In this document: positions 24,915 to 33,811 of the stretch, piece by piece
How positions within the stretch are numbered: position 1 is the first letter of the stretch
How the letters are laid out: every line of letters starts with the position of its first letter
Assembly (NCBI GenBank): GCA_050260055.1
Contig: JBLNBO010000022.1
Location: 62,001-126,000, forward strand
DNA length: 64,000 bases
DNA from: JBLMYQ01 sp050260055
Lineage (GTDB): Bacteria; Bacillota; Clostridia; Acetivibrionales; UBA4821
Direction: 5' to 3'
Made by a program: the position numbers and the translations under genes
The notes under the pieces: model-generated
The model's input: only the letters and a program-made list of their open reading frames with translations
Told to the model about the DNA's origin: nothing
Database searches by the model: none

Positions 24915-27182
24915 ATGAGCCTAAAAGATAAATATAATTTTTGGAAAATTACTTCAGGGAAAAATAATGGTGGCTTTATAAAGTATGTTTTTCAATCAAA
25001 GATACTCTTGGTAATTATACTCTTTTTGCTGTTTACATTTATTGGCGTGGCAGCAGGTATTTTCTTTGCAATACTTGAAACTACTGAGGAGATAAGTGCT
25101 GATGATTTGGAATTTAAAAACCTCACTTCTTCATTTTATGATATAAATGGGAATGAAATAAGCAAGGTTTTTGGTTATCAGAATAGGATTACCGTAAAAT
25201 TGAGTGAAATGTCGCCATATTTGCCTAGTGCGTTTATAGCAATTGAAGATGAGAGATTTCGCGAACATAACGGGATAGACTTAAGACGAACCATTGGTGC
25301 AGCCATAAACTATTTGCTCCCAGGAGGCAAGCAATACGGAGGCAGTACTATTACCCAACAGCTGATTAAGAATATAACTGGTGAAAAGGAAGTTACAATT
25401 AAAAGGAAGCTGCAGGAACAAGTCAGGGCAATATTACTGGAGAAGAAGCTTTCTAAAGACCAGATACTTGAATTATATTTGAATACCATTTTCTTAGGAA
25501 AAGAATCATATGGTGTTGAGGCAGCAGCAAGAAAATATTTCGATAAGGACTCAAAAGACCTTTCTATAGCTGAATGTGCAATACTTGCAGCCTGTGCTCA
25601 ATCACCCAGCAAGCGAAATCCTATTTCGGATTTTAAAGAAAGCAAGGAAAGACAGGAGCTTGTCCTTTCAAAAATGAAACAACAGGGTTTTATTACTGAA
25701 GAGCAATATGAGGAAGCTGTAAAGGCGAAAATCAAGATTAAAAGTGGTAAATCTACTAAGAGTTCAAGACAGTCTTATTATATTGATGCAGTATGCATGA
25801 AGGTATTAGAAGATTTGCAGGAAAAGCTAAAGATTGATAGCAAAGCAGCCCAGGAAAAGCTTTTTGGTGAAGGACTAAAAATTTACACTACAATGAATCC
25901 AAAAGTTCAGAATGCGATTAATGAGGCATATTCAGAAGGAAGTCCTGCCTTTTCTCAATTTAGTGGAAGGTCTGTTAAACCGCAATCTGCAATAGTAGTT
26001 ATGGACCATAGTAATGGATATATTCTGGGACTATGTGGGGGTTATGGGCCTAAAACTGGCATAATGACCTTTAACAGGGCCATTCAAGCAAAGAGACAGC
26101 CAGGTTCAAGCATTAAGCCTATAGCGGTATATGGGCCTGCACTAGATAGCGGGTTAATTACACCTGCAACAGTTATTGATGATGTGCCTATAACGCTTGG
26201 AAACTGGTCGCCAAGAAACTGGTACAAAGATGGTTTCTGGGGACTTTCAACCATACGCAGAGCAATTGAAAATTCAATGAATATAGTGGCAGTAAAAGTA
26301 TGGTTAAAAGTTGGAGGAGAAAGGTCTACAGAGTTCTTATCAAGATTAGGAATAACCATTTCAGATACTGATAAATATTCTCCGGCAGGCTTAGCTCTAG
26401 GAGGGCTTACGAATGGTGTTTCACCTTTGCAAATGACTGCTGCTTATGGTGCAATTGCTAACGGAGGTTATTATGCAAAGCCGATTTTATATATAAGGGT
26501 GGAAGACAAAAATGGAACTGTTCTGTTAGAAAACAAACCAGAGCTTACAAGAGCAATGGATGAGAGAGCATCATATGTTCTTACAAGTATGATGAAAGAT
26601 GTTGTTCAGTATGGAACAGGTTCGTCGGCAAAACTTTCTGCAATGCCTGCTGCAGGTAAAACCGGAACTACTTCAAATAATTACGACAGATGGTTTGTAG
26701 GCTTTACACCTTACTACGTAAGTGCGGTATGGTTCGGATATGACAATGATGATGGAAAAAAGAGGTCTATCCCTGGAAGCACAAACTATTCGGCAAAAAT
26801 ATGGAAAATGGTTATGGAAAAGTCGCATAAGAATTTACCGGTAAAAGATTTTGTAATGCCAAATGGGATAGTAAGTGAAAACATTTGTATAGACTCAGGT
26901 ATGCTTGCTGGCGATTTATGCGCACATGACCCGAGAGGAAGCAGAATTAGGAAAGAGATTTTTATTGAAGGTACTCAACCAACAGAAATATGCAGTGTCC
27001 ATGTTAAAGTAAATATTTGTACTGCTAGCGGCAAACTGGCTAAAGAGTACTGTCCTCCGGAAAACGTTGTTTCAAGAATAAAAATTAAAAGACCGGAGCC
27101 TTATACCCCTGCAGACAGCGATGCGCCATTGCCTAAGGATAAGCCTTATGAAGCGCCGACTAGTACATGTGATGTGCATTAA
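24915..27182 (+). CDS. Class A penicillin-binding protein (PBP1A type)
   Basis: A bifunctional peptidoglycan synthase of 755 residues. It has a cytoplasmic N-terminus, one membrane helix (about 33-56), a GT51 glycosyltransferase domain (IEDERFREHNGIDLRR; GGSTITQQLIKN) and a transpeptidase domain with the active-site SxxK in GSSIKP near residue 398, SMN near 454 and KTGTT near 582. The tail has several cysteines and a Pro-rich end. The gene has its own promoter and ribosome site (GGAGGGG). Its stop codon interlocks with that of the convergent spoVAEa gene. Confidence 0.96.
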   Translation: MSLKDKYNFWKITSGKNNGGFIKYVFQSKILLVIILFLLFTFIGVAAGIFFAILETTEEISADDLEFKNLTSSFYDINGNEISKVFGYQNRITVKLSEMSPYLPSAFIAIEDERFREHNGIDLRRTIGAAINYLLPGGKQYGGSTITQQLIKNITGEKEVTIKRKLQEQVRAILLEKKLSKDQILELYLNTIFLGKESYGVEAAARKYFDKDSKDLSIAECAILAACAQSPSKRNPISDFKESKERQELVLSKMKQQGFITEEQYEEAVKAKIKIKSGKSTKSSRQSYYIDAVCMKVLEDLQEKLKIDSKAAQEKLFGEGLKIYTTMNPKVQNAINEAYSEGSPAFSQFSGRSVKPQSAIVVMDHSNGYILGLCGGYGPKTGIMTFNRAIQAKRQPGSSIKPIAVYGPALDSGLITPATVIDDVPITLGNWSPRNWYKDGFWGLSTIRRAIENSMNIVAVKVWLKVGGERSTEFLSRLGITISDTDKYSPAGLALGGLTNGVSPLQMTAAYGAIANGGYYAKPILYIRVEDKNGTVLLENKPELTRAMDERASYVLTSMMKDVVQYGTGSSAKLSAMPAAGKTGTTSNNYDRWFVGFTPYYVSAVWFGYDNDDGKKRSIPGSTNYSAKIWKMVMEKSHKNLPVKDFVMPNGIVSENICIDSGMLAGDLCAHDPRGSRIRKEIFIEGTQPTEICSVHVKVNICTASGKLAKEYCPPENVVSRIKIKRPEPYTPADSDAPLPKDKPYEAPTSTCDVH

Positions 27183-27733
27183 GAATATTGATCCATAATG
27201 GTTTTGATTGCAAGGGTGGTTATTGGTGAGCCTTTCGAAGGGTCATCAAAGCCACCCATTTTTCCTGGGTCCCCAATTCCAACTATATATGGAATATTGA
27301 TTTCATTTAATATATCTATAGTATCACCAAAAACTTCATTGCCATCTATAGGCGCGCCTTCTTTATCAACTGCAGATTCAACCTTTTTTCCATCTCTGGT
27401 GATTGAACAATGAACTTTAATTCCAGATTTGCCGTGCCCCATAGAAGCGACAGCAAGCGCACCTATTATTTCTATATCTGGAAATGAAGCAAAAGACCTT
27501 AAAGCGGTTTCACCTTTACCCTTATCTTTGTTTCCATTATCATCAACCATTATCACTACAGGATCGTTTTTTGCAATCATAACTTGCTGGGCAATTTCTG
27601 AACCGGTAAGGTTTGTAGGGTTTCCAGCTGATAAAGAAATACATCTGCCGCCATTCTTTTTAACTGCACTTTCTACTGCAGCACGCGCGTAATCATCACC
27701 ATCCGTAACTACAATAACTTTCCTTTTATTCAT
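27179..27733 (-). CDS. spoVAEa: SpoVAEa, stage V sporulation protein AE
   Basis: The 184-residue soluble protein matches the SpoVAEa family: KRKVIVVTDGDDYARAAVE at the start, GGRCISLSAGNPTNLTG, VVIMVDDNGNKDKG and IGALAVASMGHG. SpoVA proteins move dipicolinic acid into the forespore and out at germination; this member is soluble and of unclear role. It is the last gene of a - strand spoVA operon. Its TAA stop shares a TTAA with the PBP stop on the other strand. Confidence 0.92.
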   Translation of the reverse strand: MNKRKVIVVTDGDDYARAAVESAVKKNGGRCISLSAGNPTNLTGSEIAQQVMIAKNDPVVIMVDDNGNKDKGKGETALRSFASFPDIEIIGALAVASMGHGKSGIKVHCSITRDGKKVESAVDKEGAPIDGNEVFGDTIDILNEINIPYIVGIGDPGKMGGFDDPSKGSPITTLAIKTIMDQYS

Positions 27734-27746
27734 ATAGATACTCCTC

Positions 27747-28103
27747 TCAGCTTTTTGGTTTCGGCTTTGCTAAAACTGATGTAACATATCCAAAGAATAA
27801 TGCAGCAGTAATTCCCGCTGCCGCAGCTTTAACACCGCCGGTAAAGGCCCCTAAAAGACCAATTGAATTAACATCTTTTATTGTCCCTTTCGTAAGAAGG
27901 TACCCGAATCCCGTAAGAGGAACCGTTGCACCCGCGCCTCCAAGGGCAACAAGATTATCGTATAATCCTAATCCCGTTAATATTGCACCTGCTGTTACAA
28001 ATAATACGAGTATTCTAGCTGAAGTCAGCCTGGTTTTATCTATTAACATTTGACCTATTGCACAAATTACTCCGCCGAGTATAAATGCTCTAACATAGTC
28101 CAA
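27747..28103 (-). CDS. spoVAEb: SpoVAEb, forespore dipicolinate channel subunit
   Basis: A 118-residue membrane protein with four hydrophobic segments and the family signatures GGVICAIGQMLID, GAGATVPLTGFG and LLGAFTGGVKAAAAGI. It is homologous to SpoVAC encoded upstream. Together with SpoVAC and SpoVAD it forms the minimal dipicolinic acid transport machinery of the spore inner membrane. The ribosome site on the - strand is poor; it may rely on coupling with spoVAD, 99 bases upstream. Confidence 0.95.
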   Translation of the reverse strand: MDYVRAFILGGVICAIGQMLIDKTRLTSARILVLFVTAGAILTGLGLYDNLVALGGAGATVPLTGFGYLLTKGTIKDVNSIGLLGAFTGGVKAAAAGITAALFFGYVTSVLAKPKPKS

Positions 28104-28202
28104 GGAAAATCAACTCTTTTCTGGTATAATAATTAAAATTATTATTGGGTAACCGTTATGGTTACCCCTATATATTTATTTTAAACTTCATTGTCAAATG
28201 GT

Positions 28203-29213
28203 TTAAGCCTGTATTGTTACTGCATGAGCTATTGCCGGAATTGTTTCACCTTGTTGAACACTGGTGGGGCTCATTAATGCACCTGTTGCTACTAATAGTA
28301 TTTTTTTCAAGTTGCCGCTGGTTATTTCATTATATAAATAACCGTTAAATACACTTGCGGAGCATCCGCATCCACTTCCTCCTGCATGAACATCTTGCTG
28401 TTCCCTGTTAAAAATTAATACCCCGCAATCTAAAAGTTTATTTTCTATTTTTAATCCGAGTTTTGACAACATATCTGAAGCTATATCTAACCCTACATAT
28501 CCAAGGTCTCCCGTTACTATATAATCATAGTCGTCTGGATAAATACCTGTGTTATTAAAATGAGCAAAAATTGTGTCAACTGCTGCTGGAGCCATTGCTG
28601 CACCCATATTATTTGAATCATTTATTCCCATATCAATAATCTTACCGGTTGTAATATCAGTAATGTATGGACCGCTGCCAGTTGAACTTATTAGGCTTGC
28701 TCCTGCTCCAGTTACAGTCCATTGTGAAGTCAAAGGCCTTTGGGTTCCCAATTCAAGCGGAAAACGGAATTGTCTTTCAGCTGAACAAAAATGGCTTGAA
28801 GCAGCACTTATTACATAGTCTGCAAATCCTCCATCAATTATCATTGCAGCTAGAGACAAAGATTCAGACATTGTTGAACAGGCCCCATATAACCCAAAAA
28901 AGGGAATGTTGGTTTCTCTAATAGCATAGTTTGATGAAATACACTGACTGAGCAAGTCTCCAGAAAGTATATATTCAATATTTGTATGAGGTTGACCTGA
29001 TTTTTTTACAACCATATTTATGCATTCACGAAGAATCTTACTTTCTGCTTTTTCCCATGTCTTTTCATCCCATAATTCATCATTAATAATTTCATCAAAA
29101 TATCTTGCAAGAGGCCCATTCCCTTCTCTTGGGCCTGCAATACTTGCTGTCTGTATTATTGAAGGAGGATTATCGAATTTTACAGTTTGTTTTGAAACCT
29201 TTTTTTTTGCCAT
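28203..29213 (-). CDS. spoVAD: SpoVAD, dipicolinate-binding protein
   Basis: SpoVAD has a thiolase-like fold and binds dipicolinic acid. From ATG 29213 it is 336 residues. Family motifs seen are PPSIIQTASIAGPREGNGPLA, FGLYGACSTMSESL with the thiolase-position Cys, and AAMAPAAVDTI, plus GGSGCGCSASVF near the end. GGATCTTGGGA precedes the ATG; an in-frame TTG two codons upstream is less likely. It is the middle gene of the spoVAC-AD-AEb-AEa operon, the usual clostridial order. Confidence 0.96.
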   Translation of the reverse strand: MAKKKVSKQTVKFDNPPSIIQTASIAGPREGNGPLARYFDEIINDELWDEKTWEKAESKILRECINMVVKKSGQPHTNIEYILSGDLLSQCISSNYAIRETNIPFFGLYGACSTMSESLSLAAMIIDGGFADYVISAASSHFCSAERQFRFPLELGTQRPLTSQWTVTGAGASLISSTGSGPYITDITTGKIIDMGINDSNNMGAAMAPAAVDTIFAHFNNTGIYPDDYDYIVTGDLGYVGLDIASDMLSKLGLKIENKLLDCGVLIFNREQQDVHAGGSGCGCSASVFNGYLYNEITSGNLKKILLVATGALMSPTSVQQGETIPAIAHAVTIQA

Positions 29214-29244
29214 TCCCAAGATCCTTTCGAGTTAATTAGATGAA

Positions 29245-29688
29245 TTATCTAAAAATAAAAAATAGTATACCAATTATTACTGAAGCGGATATTCCATATA
29301 CCAAAACAGGGCCAGCTAATAAAAACATCTTTGAACCGACCCCCATAACATATCCTTCGCTTTTATATTCCATTGCAGGAGCGACGATAGAGTTGGCGAA
29401 CCCTGTTATAGGAACTATTGAACCTGCACCAGCACGTTTTCCAATTTCATCATAAATATTAATTCCAGTTAGAAAAGCTCCTAAAAATATCATTGTAATC
29501 GAGGTTAGATTTGCTACAGTATCAACATTGAAGCCTAATGATGCGAATAAATTTCTAAATAATTCCCCTATTGTGCAAATAATCCCTCCAACAACAAAAG
29601 CCCAAATAACATTCTTTATTATAGAAGTATTTGGAGACTTTGTTTTAACATAATCCTGGTATTCTTGTTTAGTAAAAAGCTGATCCAT
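29245..29688 (-). CDS. spoVAC: SpoVAC, spore mechanosensitive channel subunit
   Basis: A 147-residue protein with four membrane segments and the SpoVAC/SpoVAEb signature (VVGGIICTIGELFRNL; GAGSIVPITGFANSIVAPAMEYKSEG). It is part of the channel that releases dipicolinic acid early in germination. AAGAAGGAATG lies upstream of ATG 29688. It is the first gene of the operon; a sigma-G promoter is expected upstream but I could not place one with confidence. Confidence 0.96.
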   Translation of the reverse strand: MDQLFTKQEYQDYVKTKSPNTSIIKNVIWAFVVGGIICTIGELFRNLFASLGFNVDTVANLTSITMIFLGAFLTGINIYDEIGKRAGAGSIVPITGFANSIVAPAMEYKSEGYVMGVGSKMFLLAGPVLVYGISASVIIGILFFIFR

Positions 29689-29790
29689 CTTAATATCATT
29701 CCTTCTTATGAAATATCTTCAGATTTATTATAGAGTGCTCTGCTTGAGAACTTTTTCTTATAAATTTAGTATAAGAACCCAGTAACTATC

Positions 29791-30000
29791 CTATCTATTT
29801 GGGTCAACATAGAATGCTACATTGACATTTGCCTTATATTCAACAATTTTGCCATCACGGACAGTACCGGTTGTATTCATAACTTCAACGCCTGTAATAT
29901 TTTCGACAGTTCTAGAAGCTTCAGATACTGCTTTTTCAACTGCATCCTGCCAGCTTTCTTTTGAATCTCCAACAAGATTAAGAACCTTTACAACTCCCAT
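29791..30000 (-). CDS. Dodecin-family flavin-binding protein
   Basis: From ATG 30000, 6 bases after GGAGGTG, the product has 69 residues. The pattern VVKVLNLVGDSKESWQDAVEKAVSEASRTVENITGVEV followed by beta strands ending VNVAFYVD is the dodecin fold. Twelve subunits form a hollow sphere that stores riboflavin or FMN. Many clostridial dodecins of this short type are produced in sporulation or stationary phase. It sits between spoVAC and the PilZ gene, on the same strand as both but with its own spacer. Confidence 0.92.
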   Translation of the reverse strand: MGVVKVLNLVGDSKESWQDAVEKAVSEASRTVENITGVEVMNTTGTVRDGKIVEYKANVNVAFYVDPNR

Positions 30001-30092
30001 TCTAAACACCTCCTATTTTCAAATTAAGGATTTGTTAGTAGAGTGCGCAAATAAAAAAATGATTATACCGAGAATAATTTTCTAAAATTCAC

Positions 30093-30121
30093 AAAAAAAA
30101 GAACCATCATTTAAATGGTTC
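30093..30121 (-). terminator. Terminator of the - strand PilZ gene
   Basis: On the - strand GAACCAT (30121-30115), 7-base loop, ATGGTTC (30107-30101), then eight T. It lies just after the PilZ gene. Confidence 0.92.
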
Positions 30122-30138
30122 TCTTTGACAGATTTTAA

Positions 30139-30780
30139 CTACTTTTGCTCAAAGAATTTCTTTAATAAGCTTTCCTCTTTTGATTTTAATTCAGATAGAA
30201 CGTTGACGAGAATATGCTCATTTTGTTCGTCAAGTTGTTTAAACTTAATTCCATATTCATATCCATTTTCATTTATTGCTTTTCTAACTACCTTACCATA
30301 AAACCTTATTGTATTTCCACTATCAACAAATACTTCTACAAATGCTTCTGAATCACTTTGAAGTTCCGATTTTGAAGCGACAGAGATACCGGAAGTACTA
30401 AGGCTGGTTACAACGGAAAATATTGCAGGTTCCCGGTTAACGGTAATTTTTGAAATAATGTATGCATCATATCTGCTATTTTGTCTTGTATTTTCAAATT
30501 TATTTATATTTATAACCTTTATTGTCATTATCTTTAAATCTTCAATTTCAATCTTATCTACAATACCATCAAGGACATATTCATTTTGAGCTGTTGAGAC
30601 CTTACACTTTACAGAATCACCTACCATAATTAGTTTATTTATATAGTCCTGAGTAAGTTCTACTTGTATATAGTTATCAGAAATATTATACGTAACATTT
30701 GAAATCCATTCTGTTTTATCAAACTTTGTCCTTATTAATTCTCCTGAAGAAATTATGCTGTGCAAATCAAAGTTCTCCAT
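30139..30780 (-). CDS. PilZ-domain protein with altered second motif
   Basis: A 213-residue protein with an N-terminal YcgR-like beta domain (about 1-95) and a PilZ domain (about 97-205). The first motif, R99-QNS-R103, is intact. In the second, the usual Asp/Asn of (D/N)xSxxG is Ser126 (S126-L-S128-TS-G131), so c-di-GMP affinity may be reduced or changed. The ribosome site is AGGGAGG on the - strand. It is a single-gene unit with its own terminator. A c-di-GMP effector is the most likely role, but whether it acts on the motor, transcription or export is not shown. Confidence 0.85.
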   Translation of the reverse strand: MENFDLHSIISSGELIRTKFDKTEWISNVTYNISDNYIQVELTQDYINKLIMVGDSVKCKVSTAQNEYVLDGIVDKIEIEDLKIMTIKVININKFENTRQNSRYDAYIISKITVNREPAIFSVVTSLSTSGISVASKSELQSDSEAFVEVFVDSGNTIRFYGKVVRKAINENGYEYGIKFKQLDEQNEHILVNVLSELKSKEESLLKKFFEQK

Positions 30781-31005
30781 TAATTTTTCCTCCCTTTATA
30801 TTTGCGGGTTAAATAGTAAAGATAATTAATTACTTGCATATGAGACGATTATCCTTTAATATAGATATTTGACAGGCTAGTTTATGTTCAATGTTGTATG
30901 TAGGAAAATCAGTTTATAATATATAGTATACTAAAATTATCAAAAATTCTCAATACTTTCCTTAATTGAAGATGTAGACAAAAAACGGATTTTGGAGGTT
31001 TTACC

Positions 31006-31824
31006 TTGAAAGTTTATTCTTTTGTTGGACCTAGTGGTACTGGAAAAAGCCATAGAGTTCAATGGGTAGCAAAAGAACATAATATTGAATCTATAATAGA
31101 TGATGGACTATTTATAAGGGGCAATAAAGTTCTTGCAGGTTCCTCGGCTAAAAAGGAAGAAACAAGGATTGCTTCAGTGAAAAGAGCTTTATTTACCGAC
31201 TATAACCATGCTGAGAAGGTAAAAGAAGCTATTAGGGTCTATGATCCTGAATCAATAATTATTCTTGCAACCTCAGACGAGATGGCAGTAAAAATTGCAA
31301 AGGCACTTGAACTGCCAGAAATTTCTGAAGTAATAAGAATCGAAGATGTCGCAACAGAAGAAGAAATGAGTTTAGCTCTTTCCATTAGGAAAGATGAAGG
31401 TAAACACGTTATTCCTGTTCCAACTTTTGAAATAAAGAAAAACTTTTCAGGGTATTTCCTTGATCCATTGAGAATCTTCAAGCCTAAAGAGAGTGTCAAT
31501 GCACTGCCTTTTGTTGCGGACAAATCAGTTGTAAGGCCTACATTTAGTTATCTGGGCAAATATGTTATTTCGGATAACGTAATTAATAATATGGTTGATT
31601 ATTTGATTGTTCATGTTGAAGGTGTTTATAAGACTGTCAGGTCGAGAGTAACCAATATGCCTGCAGGAGCAATTATTGATATCGAGGTTTCAATAAACTA
31701 TGGAAATTATATTCCTGATATTTTGTATGCAATACAGTCTAAAGTCAGTGAAGAGATTGAAAGGCTTACAGGGTTAAACATAATTTTTGTAAATGTAACT
31801 GCTAAAACTCTAAATGTAGAATGA
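31006..31824 (+). CDS. P-loop NTPase fused to an Asp23/Gls24-like domain
   Basis: The start is TTG 31006 after TTGGAGG. The first half (about 1-150) is a nucleotide-binding fold with a Walker A loop G8-PSGTGK-S15 at the very N-terminus and a Walker B-like IIILATSDE near residue 87. The second half (about 180-272) resembles the Asp23/Gls24 (DUF322) envelope-stress family (GKYVISDNVINNMVDYLIVHVEGVYKTVRS, then IDIEVSINYG and a C-terminal VNVTAKTLNV). Asp23 proteins are normally small and stand-alone. An energy-coupled version of an envelope scaffold is possible; function is inferred only from domains. Confidence 0.8.
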   Translation: MKVYSFVGPSGTGKSHRVQWVAKEHNIESIIDDGLFIRGNKVLAGSSAKKEETRIASVKRALFTDYNHAEKVKEAIRVYDPESIIILATSDEMAVKIAKALELPEISEVIRIEDVATEEEMSLALSIRKDEGKHVIPVPTFEIKKNFSGYFLDPLRIFKPKESVNALPFVADKSVVRPTFSYLGKYVISDNVINNMVDYLIVHVEGVYKTVRSRVTNMPAGAIIDIEVSINYGNYIPDILYAIQSKVSEEIERLTGLNIIFVNVTAKTLNVE

Positions 31825-31828
31825 AACT

Positions 31829-31854
31829 AAAAAACTACCTTGCGGTAGTTTTTT
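31829..31854. terminator. Bidirectional terminator, contains the motB stop codon
   Basis: AAAAAACTACC, 4-base loop, GGTAGTTTTTT. It ends the P-loop/Asp23 gene on the + strand and motB on the - strand; the motB TAG stop (31837-31835) is inside the hairpin. Confidence 0.92.
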
Positions 31855-32674
31855 CATTTGCGTTTTGTGATTTTATTACTGGATCTTGTGGTTGAGTTAC
31901 TGAAGGTTTCTTATTTTCAACTGATTGTGATTCGGATTGACTGAATTTTGTATTTAAGATTACTATTTCAACCCTTCTATTTTTTGAGCGGCCATCTTCG
32001 GTAACATTGGTTGCAATTGGACGGTATTCTCCATATCCAACTGCGGATAGTATTTTCGGATTTATTCCAGATTTATCAATAAAAAGCCTTAATACATTTG
32101 TTGCTCGTGAAGAGGATAATTCCCAGTTTGATGCGAATCTTCCGGTAATAGGCACATTATCTGTATGGCCTTCTATTCTTATATACTGTCCCTGGCTTGT
32201 GTACAAAATTTTTCCTATACTCCTTAAGAGTTTATCTGCTTGCGGAGTCAGGTCTGCATAACCGCTGTTGAATAGAACCCGGTCAACAATCCTTATTGCA
32301 ACTCCTCTTTCTTCTAAGGTAACTGAAATCGAAGATTGGAGGCCTTCCTTTTTTGCTAACTCTTCAACCTTTTTCTTAATTTCCTTTAATTTGTTTTGTT
32401 CAGCTTTTTCCTTATCAGCATTACTTACATCAAGATGGAACCCACTATTTCCTTGTATCTGAGATATGCCCGGGCTTTCACCTACGACTTCTTTTGTACC
32501 TGATAATGCACCGCTTAACGATTCTGCAACTGCTTGAAACTTTGCAGCGTCCTGCTGGCTAATTGAATATAGTATGACAAAGAATGTCAAAAGCAGGGTT
32601 ATAAGATCTGAATAAGTAAGCAGCCATCGTTCGGAACGGTCTTTCTCCGGTTCTGGAGGAAGCTGGTTCGCCAT
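31835..32674 (-). CDS. motB: MotB, flagellar stator subunit
   Basis: MotB anchors the stator to peptidoglycan. The 279 residues have a short cytoplasmic start, one membrane helix with the essential ion-binding Asp23 (TYSDLITLLLTFFVILYSIS), a plug/linker, and a C-terminal OmpA-like peptidoglycan-binding domain (YIRIEGHTDNVPI, NWELSSSRATNVLRLF, SKNRRVEIVI). The tail after about residue 245 is Ser/Gln/Lys-rich and probably disordered. It follows motA by 7 bases. Confidence 0.97.
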   Translation of the reverse strand: MANQLPPEPEKDRSERWLLTYSDLITLLLTFFVILYSISQQDAAKFQAVAESLSGALSGTKEVVGESPGISQIQGNSGFHLDVSNADKEKAEQNKLKEIKKKVEELAKKEGLQSSISVTLEERGVAIRIVDRVLFNSGYADLTPQADKLLRSIGKILYTSQGQYIRIEGHTDNVPITGRFASNWELSSSRATNVLRLFIDKSGINPKILSAVGYGEYRPIATNVTEDGRSKNRRVEIVILNTKFSQSESQSVENKKPSVTQPQDPVIKSQNANEKTTAR

Positions 32675-32681
32675 TTATTAA

Positions 32682-33491
32682 TCACCCCTCTGCGCGCATC
32701 ATGCCTTCATCTTCTTTGGTATCCTGTGTGGGTGCTTTTCCGCTCAATTGTTCAAGAAGTGAGAGGTTAAGCTTTTCTTTAATAATTCTTGGATTTTCTC
32801 CAGCTTGTATGGAAAGAAGACCTTCAATTATTAGGTCATTAATCATCTTTTCTTTTTTACCCTTAATTTTTATCTTAGCTGCTAATGGAAGCCAGACAAG
32901 GTTAGCAAGTCCAATACCAAACAATGTTGCTATAAACGCAAGAGCGATTTTTGCACCAAGTTCATTTGGATTTGAAAGGTTACTGAGAACGCTTATAAGT
33001 CCCAGAACTGTTCCGACGATACCCATTGTTGGAGAATAACCGCCTGCAGCTTCAAAAATTGATGCGCTGGCATGAAATTCATTCTCGTGAAGAAATGTTT
33101 CTCTTACTAAGATATCTTTTATTACTTCAGTCTCTATACCATCTACAACCAAGCTTAATCCTTTCCGTATTAGGGGATTCGGATTAGATTGAGTATCTTG
33201 TTCAAGACTCAGAAGCCCATCTTTTCTAGCTTTTTCCGATAAGTCAGCAAGTTGATTTATTATATCTATTTCATTATATTCTTTATGTATAAACGCAATC
33301 TTGCCGGTCTTAAGGGCCCTTTTTATATCTTCCAAAGGGAAAGATATCATGACGGCGCCGCAAGTACCTCCCAATATAATCATTAGGGCAGTAACCTGAA
33401 GCAGTCCCGCTGGGTTTCCACCTTCCATTATATAAGCAACCAAGATAAAACCAAACCCGATAATCAAACCTAAAATGGTAGATAGATCCAT
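32682..33491 (-). CDS. motA: MotA, flagellar stator subunit
   Basis: MotA forms the pentameric ion-driven ring that pushes the rotor. The 269 residues have four membrane segments and the MotA signatures MDLSTILGLIIGFG at the start, LIVRETFLHEN-type cytoplasmic loop (DILVRETFLHENEFHASASIFEAAGGYSPTMGIVGTVLGLI) and GIGLANLVWLPLAAKIK. The first gene of a motA-motB operon read from a sigma-D promoter about 110 bases upstream. Confidence 0.97.
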   Translation of the reverse strand: MDLSTILGLIIGFGFILVAYIMEGGNPAGLLQVTALMIILGGTCGAVMISFPLEDIKRALKTGKIAFIHKEYNEIDIINQLADLSEKARKDGLLSLEQDTQSNPNPLIRKGLSLVVDGIETEVIKDILVRETFLHENEFHASASIFEAAGGYSPTMGIVGTVLGLISVLSNLSNPNELGAKIALAFIATLFGIGLANLVWLPLAAKIKIKGKKEKMINDLIIEGLLSIQAGENPRIIKEKLNLSLLEQLSGKAPTQDTKEDEGMMRAEG

Positions 33492-33610
33492 AAGCTCACT
33501 CCTAAATCGTATATTTATTAATAAAACTATTTTAAATTGTTAAGATGCTGAATTTTCTAAAATTACAGTTATTTCAGAAAGGATAATATAAAACATGATT
33601 ATCAATAATC

Positions 33611-33637
33611 TTATCGGTAAGCAACAATAAAATATTA
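33611..33637 (-). promoter_or_regulatory. Sigma-D promoter of motAB
   Basis: On the - strand TAAT (33637-33634), exactly 15 bases, then ACCGATAA (33618-33611). The consensus for flagellar sigma-D is TAAA-N15-GCCGATAA, so 10 of 12 positions match with ideal spacing. The matching sigma gene is at 10615-11385. Confidence 0.88.
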
Positions 33638-33699
33638 ACATAAAAAATATAATTTAGTTAAGAAAATTATTAAATCTGTATTAATTTTTTGCTAACTGC

Positions 33700-33728
33700 T
33701 TCAACTTTTGTATTTTTTATTGTAAAAT
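33700..33728 (+). promoter_or_regulatory. Probable atp operon promoter
   Basis: TTCAAC (33700-33705), 17-base spacer, TAAAAT (33723-33728), about 80 bases before atpI. It fits sigma-A moderately. The rest of the 320-base motA-atpI spacer is AT-rich and holds only this and the motA promoter. Confidence 0.55.
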
Positions 33729-33811
33729 ATGTTTGCTTACGTCACAGTTATAAAAAAATATGAGTTTATTGGTACTTATAGCATATAGAAAATGAAGACG
33801 AGTGTAATAAA

